A stretch of 64,000 nt of DNA from positions 13,963 through 77,962 of the forward strand of contig JBLNEW010000012.1 in NCBI GenBank assembly GCA_050263095.1, given 5' to 3'. The notes under the pieces were generated by a model that worked only from the letters and a program-made list of their open reading frames with translations, searched no databases and was not told the DNA's origin. Shown here piece after piece: positions 51,711-62,921 of the stretch. Source of the DNA: FEB-35 sp050263095 (GTDB taxonomy: Bacteria; Desulfobacterota; Deferrimicrobia; Deferrimicrobiales; Deferrimicrobiaceae). Made by a program: the position numbers and the translations under genes. Numbering within the stretch: the stretch's first letter is position 1; each line of letters begins with the position of its first letter.

Positions 51711-53951
51711 ATGGGCGACCCGCTCACCCCGTCATGGGACATGGCCGGATGGGTGTTCGACGTGATCCCCGCGCCGGGCGGTATGACCGTGTGGTTCCGC
51801 TCCGAGTCCGGGGAAACGACGGCGCTGTCCGCCCCTTTTCGCCCCTCCTTCGTCCTGGCGGGGGAAACGCTGAATGAGACGACCCTTCGGGCGGCTTCGG
51901 CCCGCTGGAACTGCTCACTTGCGCGCGGGGAAGGCGCCGAGTTCTTCTCCGGCAGGGCGGTTCCCGCCTGGACTTTCACGGTCCCCGCGCCTGCCCTCCT
52001 GGGGCCTACCGTCCGGAAAGCCGAGAAGGCGTTCGGGCCGGAGGCGCTGTTCAACGCCGACATCGCCCCGGAGCAGCAGTTCGCCTGCGCCACCGGGCTC
52101 TACCCGCTCTCGCGCGCCCGCGTGGAATGCGACGGCGACGGGACGATCGTTTCCTCGCGGGTCCTCGACTCCCCGTGGGATATCGACTCGCCCCTCCCCT
52201 TCTTTTCCACCGCGCTCCTTCGCGCGGAAGGCAAGGGGCACCCGGAGCACGGGAGGGTCCGCCCGCTGGAGCTCACCGCCTGCGGCGTCACGCACGTTCT
52301 TTCGTGGGAAGACGGGGCGGGGTTCCTCCGGGAGCTATTGCGGCTCCTTGAAAGGGCCGATCCCGACCTGCTAGTCACGGAGTACGGGGACGATTACCTG
52401 CTGCCGCGCCTGCTCGGCCTGGCCGGCCGGCTGCGGGTCCCCCTTCCGCTGGGGCGCCCGTCGCGGCGCCCGGGGGCGGACGCCGCGGTCCGCCGCGCCA
52501 GGGAGCGGTCGTACCTTTCCTACGGCCGCGTGGTCTTTCTCGCCGCCCCGCACACGCTTTCCGGACGGTGGCACGTGGACGCGCGCAACTCCTTCCTATT
52601 CGGGGAGACCGGCCTGCCGGGCCTGATCGAGCTTGCGCGCCTCTCCGGCATCCCCCTCCAGCGCCTGGCGCGGACCTCGCCGGGCACGGCCATATCCGCG
52701 ATGCAGGTCGCCACCGCCCTGCGCCGCGGGATCCTGGTGCCCTACAAGAAGCGGGAGCCCGAGGAGTTCAAGTCCGGGGCCGAACTGGTCGTCACCGACA
52801 AGGGGGGGCTCACGTACCTGCCGCGCCCAGGGCTGCACGAGAACGTGGGCGAGCTCGACTTCGCCTCGATGTACCCGTCCCTCATGGACCGCTACAACAT
52901 CTCCCCCGAAACGATCAACTGCGGGTGCTGCGGCGGCCATCCGCCCTACGGCCGCCCCGGCGTCCCCGTCCCGGAGATCGGCGCCCGCACGTGCGTCCGC
53001 CGAAGGGGGCTCGTTCCCGATACGATCGCCCCGATCCTGGCCAAGCGGCGGCTTCTCAAAAATCGGCAGGCGGCCTGCGCGCATCCCGAAGAGCGCGAGC
53101 TGTTCAGGAAACGGCAGACGGCGCTCAAATGGCTCCTCGTGGTCTGCTTCGGGTTCCTGGGATACCGCAACGCCCGGTTCGGCCGGATCGAGGCGCACGA
53201 GGCGGTAACCGCCTGGGGGCGGGAGAAGCTCCTTGCCGCCAAGGAGACCGCGGAGAGCCTCGGCTTTCTCTTCCTGCACGGGCTGACCGACGCCGTCTGG
53301 GTCAAGCGGGAAGGCGCGTCCGAGGAGGATTACCGGGAGCTCGCCGAACGGATCACGGAGAAGACCGGAATGCCGATCGCGCTGGAGGGGGTCTACCGGT
53401 GGCTGATGTTCCTCCCCTCCAAGCGCAATCCCAAGGTGGCCGTCCCGAACCGGTTCGCGGGAGCGTTCTCCACCGGGGCGATCAAGGCGCGCGGGATCGC
53501 CATGCGCCGGTCCGACACCCCGCCGGTGGTCGCGGCCCTCCAGCGGGAGCTTTTGGAGCGGATGGCCGCGGCGGAAACGGCCGCGGACCTCAAGGCCATG
53601 CTGCCGGAGCTTCGCGGGATCACGGAGCGCGCCGTCGCCGGGCTTTCCGAGGGGCGCATCCCGCCCGAGGCGCTGGCCGTCGCGCGGCGCCTTTCCAAGG
53701 CGCCAGAGCAGTACGTCGCCGACACCGCGGCCGCCGCGGTCACCCGGGAGCTGTGCGGGCGCGGCGTGACGCTGCGGCCCGGATCCAAGATCCGGTACCT
53801 GCTTGCCGACGGTAAAGGGCGGGCGATGGGCTTCCTGGACGGGAACGAGACGCCGGATTTCGCGCGGTACGAGGAGATGCTGCGGGAGGCGGAAGACGAG
53901 CTGCTCGGGCTTGTTCGGGAGCATGACCGATGCTTCTTCGGGAGCGAATGA
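51711..53951 (+). CDS. LexA-controlled family-B DNA polymerase, divergent
   Basis: A 746-residue PolB-family protein. Motif A is 'ELDFASMYPSLM' (Asp383); motif B is 'ALKWLLVVCFGFLGYRNARF' (Lys473), where the usual NSxYG is CFGFLGY; motif C is 'HGLTDAVW', so YGDTDS has become GLTD and only the second Asp (527) remains. In the exonuclease region I see an ExoII-like 'DPDLLVTEYGDDYLL' and an ExoIII-like 'GRWHVDARNS' but no DxE ExoI, so proofreading may be lost. There is no SD and the LexA operator abuts the ATG. Probably a damage-inducible translesion or repair polymerase; this is inferred. Confidence 0.85.
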   Translation: MGDPLTPSWDMAGWVFDVIPAPGGMTVWFRSESGETTALSAPFRPSFVLAGETLNETTLRAASARWNCSLARGEGAEFFSGRAVPAWTFTVPAPALLGPTVRKAEKAFGPEALFNADIAPEQQFACATGLYPLSRARVECDGDGTIVSSRVLDSPWDIDSPLPFFSTALLRAEGKGHPEHGRVRPLELTACGVTHVLSWEDGAGFLRELLRLLERADPDLLVTEYGDDYLLPRLLGLAGRLRVPLPLGRPSRRPGADAAVRRARERSYLSYGRVVFLAAPHTLSGRWHVDARNSFLFGETGLPGLIELARLSGIPLQRLARTSPGTAISAMQVATALRRGILVPYKKREPEEFKSGAELVVTDKGGLTYLPRPGLHENVGELDFASMYPSLMDRYNISPETINCGCCGGHPPYGRPGVPVPEIGARTCVRRRGLVPDTIAPILAKRRLLKNRQAACAHPEERELFRKRQTALKWLLVVCFGFLGYRNARFGRIEAHEAVTAWGREKLLAAKETAESLGFLFLHGLTDAVWVKREGASEEDYRELAERITEKTGMPIALEGVYRWLMFLPSKRNPKVAVPNRFAGAFSTGAIKARGIAMRRSDTPPVVAALQRELLERMAAAETAADLKAMLPELRGITERAVAGLSEGRIPPEALAVARRLSKAPEQYVADTAAAAVTRELCGRGVTLRPGSKIRYLLADGKGRAMGFLDGNETPDFARYEEMLREAEDELLGLVREHDRCFFGSE

Positions 53952-53954
53952 GGC

Positions 53955-53960
53955 TATAAT
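53955..53960 (+). promoter_or_regulatory. -10 box upstream of the secreted basic-tail protein
   Basis: A perfect TATAAT starts 4 nt after the polymerase stop, about 57 nt before the ATG at 54017. No convincing -35. Confidence 0.35.
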
Positions 53961-54016
53961 CGAGTCCGCTCCCTGACGCTCGCGTTTATTCCGATTTTTG
54001 AAAAGGAGAGACGAGA

Positions 54017-54451
54017 ATGAAAGCGTTACTTGTCGGGACGCTGCTGGCAGCGCTCATGATGCAGCCCGTCGCCGGGTCCTGCGGCGGCGACCTGGACAGT
54101 TTCATCGGAAACCTGAACGTTCAGGCCAGGGCGGACCTGCCGGGCTTCAAGGTCAAGCTGTCGGCGCAGTTCGGCATTCCGGTGCCGCAGGTGGAAGCGG
54201 TCATCGCAAATGTGCAGACGCCGGGGGACGCATACATGGTGCTGCGGGTCGGGCAGGTCGCCGCGCAGCCCAGGGAAGTGGTCCTGGACGAGTACCGGGC
54301 GCACAAGGGCAAGGGATGGGGCGTGATCGCGAAGAACCTCGGCATAAAGCCCGGCTCGCGGGAGTTCCATGAACTAAAAAAGGGGTTCGACGGCGGCTCC
54401 GGCAAGGGACAGGGGAAGGGTAAAGGCAAGGGGAAAGGGCGGGGCAAATAG
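54017..54451 (+). CDS. Secreted protein with Gly/Lys-rich tail, unknown
   Basis: A 144-residue protein with a signal peptide (MKALLVGTLLAALMMQPVAG, cleaved near residue 20), a globular middle ('FKVKLSAQFGIPVPQVEAVI', 'VVLDEYRAHKGKGWGVIAKN') and a C-terminal tail of Gly-Lys repeats (about 20 residues from 125). The tail is strongly basic and could bind nucleic acid, lipopolysaccharide or the cell surface. ATG after AAAAGGAGAGACGAGA. It converges on carB. Confidence 0.75.
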   Translation: MKALLVGTLLAALMMQPVAGSCGGDLDSFIGNLNVQARADLPGFKVKLSAQFGIPVPQVEAVIANVQTPGDAYMVLRVGQVAAQPREVVLDEYRAHKGKGWGVIAKNLGIKPGSREFHELKKGFDGGSGKGQGKGKGKGKGRGK

Positions 54452-54468
54452 CGGCGAGGGACGGACGT

Positions 54469-57672
<3,204 letters not shown>

Positions 57673-57746
57673 CCCGAAAATATTAATCGAAAACGCCCCG
57701 GCAAGGAAATTGTTTAGCGGGCCGGCGGGCGGATAAGATAAATATC

Positions 57747-58988
57747 ATGGAATCCGGCGGCCCGATCGCATCCTACCGGCGGTACTGGCTCCCCGAGCTG
57801 GCGGTCCTGACCGGGCTCGCCGCGGCCGCAACGGCGCTTTTCTGGTCAACCGGCCTGGACATTGACGCGGCCCGCCGGTTTTACCATCCGCAGGCGGCCG
57901 ATGCATGGCCGGTCGCCGGCCAGCCCCTCTGGCACCTGTTCTACCGGTCCGCCCCCTGGGTGACCGGCTCCCTGGGCGTGGCGGGCGCCGCCCTGCTAAT
58001 AGCAGGCATGGTCCGAGGCAAATCGAGGCGGTTCCGCCTGCTCGGGATATTCCTGCTCTTAAGCGTGGCCGCAGGTCCCGGGCTGATCGTCAACGCAATA
58101 TTCAAGGACCACTGGGGGCGTCCGCGCCCCCGGCAGATCGTCGAGTTCGGGGGGCGCCTGGAATACGTTCCCCCGCTCCTTCCCGCGCGCACGCACGGCA
58201 AGTCCTTCCCCTGCGGGCACTGCTCGGTGGGATACCTGTATGCGGCCGGCTGGTGGGTGTGGCGCCGCAAGCATCCGGCGCTCGCCGCCGGGTCCCTCGC
58301 CGCGGGAACGGTCCTCGGCACCCTGCTCGGCTTCGGTCGGATGGCCGCGGGAGGGCACTTCCTCTCGGACGTCGCCTGGTCGGGGCTGATCGCTTTAGGG
58401 ACTGCGCATGCCCTCTACTATTACGTCTTGAGGATCCCCGCGCGCGAGGATTCCCGCGAGGTCCTTTACCCGCGGATCGAGCGAAGCCCGCGTTGGAGGG
58501 CGGCGGCGCTCGCCGGCGCGGTCATTTTCTGCGCAGGAATAATAGGCGGGGGGCTTCTCGCCAGTCCGCACCACAAGGACCTTTCCGCCCGCGTCAAGCT
58601 CGCGGACTATCCCGCGTCGCCCCAAACCCTTGAAGTGATCGCGGACGAGCTCGACGTTGAAATAACGCTTGCGGGGGAACGGGGCGGGGAGATCGAATGC
58701 GCGGGCCATGTCCACGGTTTCGGCCTGCCGACGAGCAAAATCCAGGCGGCCTGGGAGTTCGCGGAGCGGCCCGTCCCTGCGCTTCGGTATCGAGTCGAAA
58801 GTATCGGCTGGTTCACGGACATAGACGGAGCGGCTCGCCTTCGACTCCCCGCCGGGAGCCTGCGCAGGGTCGTCGTGCGGCTAAAGCGCGGCGACATCGC
58901 CGTCGTCGACGAATCGGGCGGCGCAGCCGGACCGGACCGCCTTCCGGTCCTGGACCTGCATACTGTGGACGGCCGCGCATTTCGATAA
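57747..58988 (+). CDS. PAP2-family membrane phosphatase with C-terminal extension
   Basis: A 413-residue protein. About five or six helices (residues 15-235) carry the PAP2 signature: 'KDHWGRPRPRQI' (KX6RP), 'FPCGHCSVGYLY' (usual PSGH, here PCGH) and 'GFGRMAAGGHFLSDVAW' (RX5HX3D). This fits lipid A, undecaprenyl or phosphatidyl phosphatases. A further helix (about 250-272) leads to a beta-rich periplasmic domain of about 140 residues with no recognised family. The Ser to Cys change in the GH motif is noted. It is divergent from carB. Confidence 0.85.
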   Translation: MESGGPIASYRRYWLPELAVLTGLAAAATALFWSTGLDIDAARRFYHPQAADAWPVAGQPLWHLFYRSAPWVTGSLGVAGAALLIAGMVRGKSRRFRLLGIFLLLSVAAGPGLIVNAIFKDHWGRPRPRQIVEFGGRLEYVPPLLPARTHGKSFPCGHCSVGYLYAAGWWVWRRKHPALAAGSLAAGTVLGTLLGFGRMAAGGHFLSDVAWSGLIALGTAHALYYYVLRIPAREDSREVLYPRIERSPRWRAAALAGAVIFCAGIIGGGLLASPHHKDLSARVKLADYPASPQTLEVIADELDVEITLAGERGGEIECAGHVHGFGLPTSKIQAAWEFAERPVPALRYRVESIGWFTDIDGAARLRLPAGSLRRVVVRLKRGDIAVVDESGGAAGPDRLPVLDLHTVDGRAFR

Positions 58989-59118
58989 CCTCCAAATTTC
59001 CCCCCGAATCGGGTAAAATGCTACGGATCGTGTGAGGCGCCACTTTTCCTCGAAAGACGACGGGAGCAACCCTCGACACCCGCTTAACCGATTCAACATT
59101 CTCGACAAGGGGGAGGAT

Positions 59119-61653
59119 ATGATCGAAGCGTATCAGAAGGAAGCAAGCGAGCGCGCCAAGCTGGGGATCCCCCCGCTGCCGCTCAACCCGGAACAAACCG
59201 CCGGCCTGTGCAAACTGCTGCAGAAACCGCCAAAGGGGCAGGAGACTTTCCTCCTGACTTTGCTTAAGGAGCGCGTCTCCCCCGGGGTCGATCCGGCCGC
59301 CAAGGTGAAGGCCGAGTTCCTGGCGGGCATCGTATCCGGCAAGGCGAAATCGCCGCTGATCACCCCGATCGACGCCATTGCGATCCTGGGCGACATGCTG
59401 GGCGGCTACAACGTCGCCCCGCTGGTCGCCGCGCTCAAGAACAAGAAGCTTGCAGACGACGCCGCTGCGGCGTTATCCCGCATCATCCTGGTGTACGACT
59501 CGTTCGACGAAGTGGCGGATCTGGCCAAGGCAAAAAACGCGGCGGCGCAAAAGGTCCTTAAATCGTGGGCCGAGGCCGAGTGGTTCACGTCGCGCCCGAG
59601 CGTTCCCGACACGATCAAGGCAAAGGTCTTCAAAGTCGACGGCGAGATCAACACCGACGACTTCTCCCCCGCGGGGGACGCGTGGAGCCGTCCGGACATT
59701 CCGCTTCACGCCCTTGCGATGGGCAAGACGCGGTTCAAGGGGGGCCTCGACACGATAGCCTCGTTCCGCAAGGACGGCTTCCGGGTCGCGTTCGCGGGCG
59801 ACGTGGTCGGCACCGGCTCCTCCCGCAAGTCGGCCTGCAACAGCGTCCTGTGGCATATCGGCGAGGAGATCCCGGGCGTTCCCAACAAGAAGACGCGCGG
59901 CGTCATCATCGGCGGCGTCATCGCCCCTATCTTCTTCAACACCGCCCAGGACTCGGGCGCCCTGCCGATCAAGGCCGACGTGACCGGGATGAAGACGGGC
60001 GACGTGATCGTGATCGACACCAAGAGAGGCGTCATATCCGACGAGAGCGGGAAGGAGCTGTCGAAGTTCACCCTCTCCCCCAACACGCTCTCCGACGAAT
60101 TCAGGGCCGGCGGCCGCATCCCGCTGATCATCGGCCGGGCGCTCACCGCGAAGGCGCGCAAGGCGCTTAAGCTCGCGCCTTCCACCGTCTTCACTCTGCC
60201 GGACAACCCGGTCCCGAAGAAGGACCAGGCGTTTTCGCTGGCACAGAAGATCGTCGGCGCGGCATGCGGCATGCCGGGCGTGCTTCCCGGCACCGCCTGC
60301 ACCCCGAAGATGACCACCGTCGGCTCGCAGGACACCACGGGCCCGATGACTTCGGACGAGCTAAAGGAGCTTGCGTGCCTCAAGTTCCAGGCGCCCATGT
60401 TCATGCAGTCGTTCTGCCACACGGCGGCGTATCCGAAGCCGTCCGACGTGAAGATGCACAAGAACCTGCCGGGCTTCGTCTCCTCCCGCGGCGGCGTGGC
60501 GCTTCGCCCCGGCGACGGCGTCATCCATTCGTGGCTTAACCGCCTGCTGCTCCCCGACACGGTCGGCACCGGAGGCGATTCCCACACCCGCTTCCCGGTC
60601 GGCATCTCCTTCCCGGCCGGTTCCGGCCTTGTAGCCTTCGCCGGGGCCCTGGGCTTCATGCCCCTGGACATGCCCGAGTCGGTGCTGGTCCGCTTCTCGG
60701 GGAATCTCAACCCCGGCATAACGCTTCGCGACGTCGTAAACGCCATCCCGTACTTCGCCATAAAGAACGGGCTTCTGACCGTCCCCAAGAAGAACAAGAT
60801 CAACGTCTTCAACGGCCGCATCCTGGAGATGGAGGGGCTGCCCGACCTTACCGTCGAGCAGGCGTTCGAGCTGACCGACGCCGCCGCCGAGCGCTCCGCG
60901 GCAGCCGGGTGCATCCAGCTCTCCGAGAAGCCGGTCGCCAGGTTCCTGCGCTCCAACGTGGCTCTCATGAAAAAGATGATCGCCGACGGTTATTCGGATC
61001 CCCGGACGCTCGAAAACCGCATCAAGGCCGTGGAGAAGTGGCTCAAGAAACCCTCCCTGCTCAAGGCGGACAAGGGCGCGCAGTACGCTGCGGTCATCGA
61101 GATAAACCTGGCCGAAATCACCGAGCCGATCCTGGCCTGCCCCAACGACCCCGACGACGTGAAGCTCCTCTCCGATGTGGCGGGCGATGCGATCCAGGAC
61201 GTCTTCATCGGCTCCTGCATGGTCAACATCGGCCACTTCCGCGCCTCCGGCGAGATCTGGCGGGGGGGCAAATTCAATCCCAACGTCCGCACCTGGATCT
61301 GCCCGCCGACCCGCATGGACCAGGCGCAGCTTAAAGACGAGGCATACTTCTCCGTCTACAGCGCCGTGGGCGCACGAGTCGAGATCGCCGGGTGCTCCCT
61401 CTGCATGGGGAACCAGGCCCGCGTGCCGGAAAAGTCGAACGTCTTCTCCACCTCCACGCGCAATTTCGACGACCGGATGGGCGACGGCGCGCGCGTGTAC
61501 CTGGGCTCCGCGGAGCTGGGAGCGCTCGCCGCAGTGCTGGGGAGGCTTCCCCAGCCCGCCGAGTATTTCGACCTTTACCGGGAGAAGATCGAGCCCAACA
61601 AGGAGAAAATCTACAAGTATCTGCAGTTCGACGAGATGCCGGACTACATGTAA
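59119..61653 (+). CDS. acnB: Aconitate hydratase B
   Basis: An 844-residue AcnB. The HEAT-like first domain (about 1-160) and the swivel domain (about 165-385, 'VFKVDGEINTDDFSPAGDAW', 'GTGSSRKSACNSVLWHIG') precede the catalytic part, the AcnB order. 'QDTTGPMTSDELKELAC', 'GTGGDSHTRFPVGISFPAGS', 'GSCMVNIGHFRASG' and 'IAGCSLCMGNQARV' hold the 4Fe-4S Cys and active-site residues. It isomerises citrate to isocitrate. ATG after GGGGGAGG; the upstream frame is not needed. Confidence 0.96.
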   Translation: MIEAYQKEASERAKLGIPPLPLNPEQTAGLCKLLQKPPKGQETFLLTLLKERVSPGVDPAAKVKAEFLAGIVSGKAKSPLITPIDAIAILGDMLGGYNVAPLVAALKNKKLADDAAAALSRIILVYDSFDEVADLAKAKNAAAQKVLKSWAEAEWFTSRPSVPDTIKAKVFKVDGEINTDDFSPAGDAWSRPDIPLHALAMGKTRFKGGLDTIASFRKDGFRVAFAGDVVGTGSSRKSACNSVLWHIGEEIPGVPNKKTRGVIIGGVIAPIFFNTAQDSGALPIKADVTGMKTGDVIVIDTKRGVISDESGKELSKFTLSPNTLSDEFRAGGRIPLIIGRALTAKARKALKLAPSTVFTLPDNPVPKKDQAFSLAQKIVGAACGMPGVLPGTACTPKMTTVGSQDTTGPMTSDELKELACLKFQAPMFMQSFCHTAAYPKPSDVKMHKNLPGFVSSRGGVALRPGDGVIHSWLNRLLLPDTVGTGGDSHTRFPVGISFPAGSGLVAFAGALGFMPLDMPESVLVRFSGNLNPGITLRDVVNAIPYFAIKNGLLTVPKKNKINVFNGRILEMEGLPDLTVEQAFELTDAAAERSAAAGCIQLSEKPVARFLRSNVALMKKMIADGYSDPRTLENRIKAVEKWLKKPSLLKADKGAQYAAVIEINLAEITEPILACPNDPDDVKLLSDVAGDAIQDVFIGSCMVNIGHFRASGEIWRGGKFNPNVRTWICPPTRMDQAQLKDEAYFSVYSAVGARVEIAGCSLCMGNQARVPEKSNVFSTSTRNFDDRMGDGARVYLGSAELGALAAVLGRLPQPAEYFDLYREKIEPNKEKIYKYLQFDEMPDYM

Positions 61654-61683
61654 ATTCCGCATCTGCGATTCACGGAACCCAAA

Positions 61684-61718
61684 AGCGGCCCGCCGGGGCA
61701 TCCCCCCCGCGGGCCGCT
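61684..61718 (-). terminator. Hairpin terminator between acnB and the efflux operon
   Basis: A 10-bp perfect stem (AGCGGCCCGC/GCGGGCCGCT) with an internal GGGG/CCCC helix, followed by TTTT on the minus strand. It covers the stop of the membrane fusion gene and ends that operon; it may also serve acnB. Confidence 0.75.
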
Positions 61719-62910
61719 ATCTCACCCTGATGCGCACGCCGTCGCGGACCTGGTCGCCCGGGTGCACGATGACGGAAGCCCCCTCGGAGAGGCCGGAGAG
61801 TATCTGTGCGTTTTGGCCGCTTCGCTGCCCGAGAGTCACCGGACGCAGCCTCGCCCTTCCGCCGTCCGCGACAAAGGCCGCCCATCCGTCCCCGTGCCGG
61901 AACAGCGCCGCCGAAGCAGCCTGAAGGATACCCTCCCCCTCCCAGATGATGAAGCTCGCCTCAAGGCGGTAGCCGTCTCCCAGCTTCGCCCAGGTCTCCC
62001 GGGGCGATACGATTTCGGCGATCACCAGGACCCGCTGCTCCTCGACACCCAGGGCCGACACCTTCGTGAATCCCGCGGGCTCGACGGTCTTCACCTTTCC
62101 TTCGAGCGTCCCATCGCCTCCCCAGCGCGTGAAGAGCACCCGGGAGCCGGGCCGGATCTTGACCGCGTCGGCCGAGAGGACGTCCACCTCGACCTCCAGG
62201 GATCGGGGATTCCCGATCGCTATCAGCGGTTCCCCTTCTCTGACGGCCCCCTCGCTCTTGTGCGGAACCGCCAGGACGCTCCCTTCGACGGGCGCACGCA
62301 CGACGATCCGCTCCTCGGCTTTCGGATTGGGCTTGGCCGTTGCGTTCAGAAGCTCGGCGCGGGCAGCTTCCAGTTCGGACCGGGAGACGTTAATCGCAAA
62401 TTCCGAGGAGCGCAGCGCGGCCCGGGTCTGCCTCGCCTCGGATTCGGCCGCCTCCATGGCGTCCTTGCTCGCAAATCCCGAAGCGTGGAGCTTGGCCGTG
62501 CGATCCAGGGTCGCCCTTGCGTATTCCTCCCTCGCCGCGGCGGCGCGCGCCTGTTCCTTGGCCGATTCAAGGGCGGCTTCCGCCGCGCGGACCTTCGCCT
62601 CGGTCGACTCCTTCCTTCGCAGATCGAGGAAGGGGGGCGGGGCCGGATCGATTTCCAGCAGCGCCTGTCCCTTCGAAACCCGGTCGCCGACATCGAGTGC
62701 GACCCGGCCGGCGATCCCCGCGACGGGCGAGGATACCGTGAACCGGTCGACGACACGCGTCTTCCCCTCCTCCTCCACCGTCACGGCCAGCCTTCCGCGT
62801 GCGACAGGCGCGACCTCGACGGACACCGGCCTCGGCAGGAAGGCGTAGCTGATGGCCAGCACGATCGCCGCGAGTATGGCGGCCAGAAAGATCCAGCGCC
62901 GTTTTTGCAT
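61717..62910 (-). CDS. Efflux membrane fusion protein (HlyD/MacA family)
   Basis: A 397-residue periplasmic adaptor. ATG at 62910 with GGGGAG seven nt upstream gives one N-terminal helix (about 7-27), then a lipoyl half ('GRLAVTVEEEGKTRVVDRFT'), a long coiled-coil hairpin (about 95-190, 'ALESAKEQARAAAAREEYAR'), the other lipoyl half ('IVVRAPVEGSVLAVPHKSEG') and beta-barrel domains. It works with the FtsX-type permease directly upstream (11 nt away), an ABC rather than RND system. Confidence 0.9.
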   Translation of the reverse strand: MQKRRWIFLAAILAAIVLAISYAFLPRPVSVEVAPVARGRLAVTVEEEGKTRVVDRFTVSSPVAGIAGRVALDVGDRVSKGQALLEIDPAPPPFLDLRRKESTEAKVRAAEAALESAKEQARAAAAREEYARATLDRTAKLHASGFASKDAMEAAESEARQTRAALRSSEFAINVSRSELEAARAELLNATAKPNPKAEERIVVRAPVEGSVLAVPHKSEGAVREGEPLIAIGNPRSLEVEVDVLSADAVKIRPGSRVLFTRWGGDGTLEGKVKTVEPAGFTKVSALGVEEQRVLVIAEIVSPRETWAKLGDGYRLEASFIIWEGEGILQAASAALFRHGDGWAAFVADGGRARLRPVTLGQRSGQNAQILSGLSEGASVIVHPGDQVRDGVRIRVR

Positions 62911-62921
62911 CCGTTTCTCCC

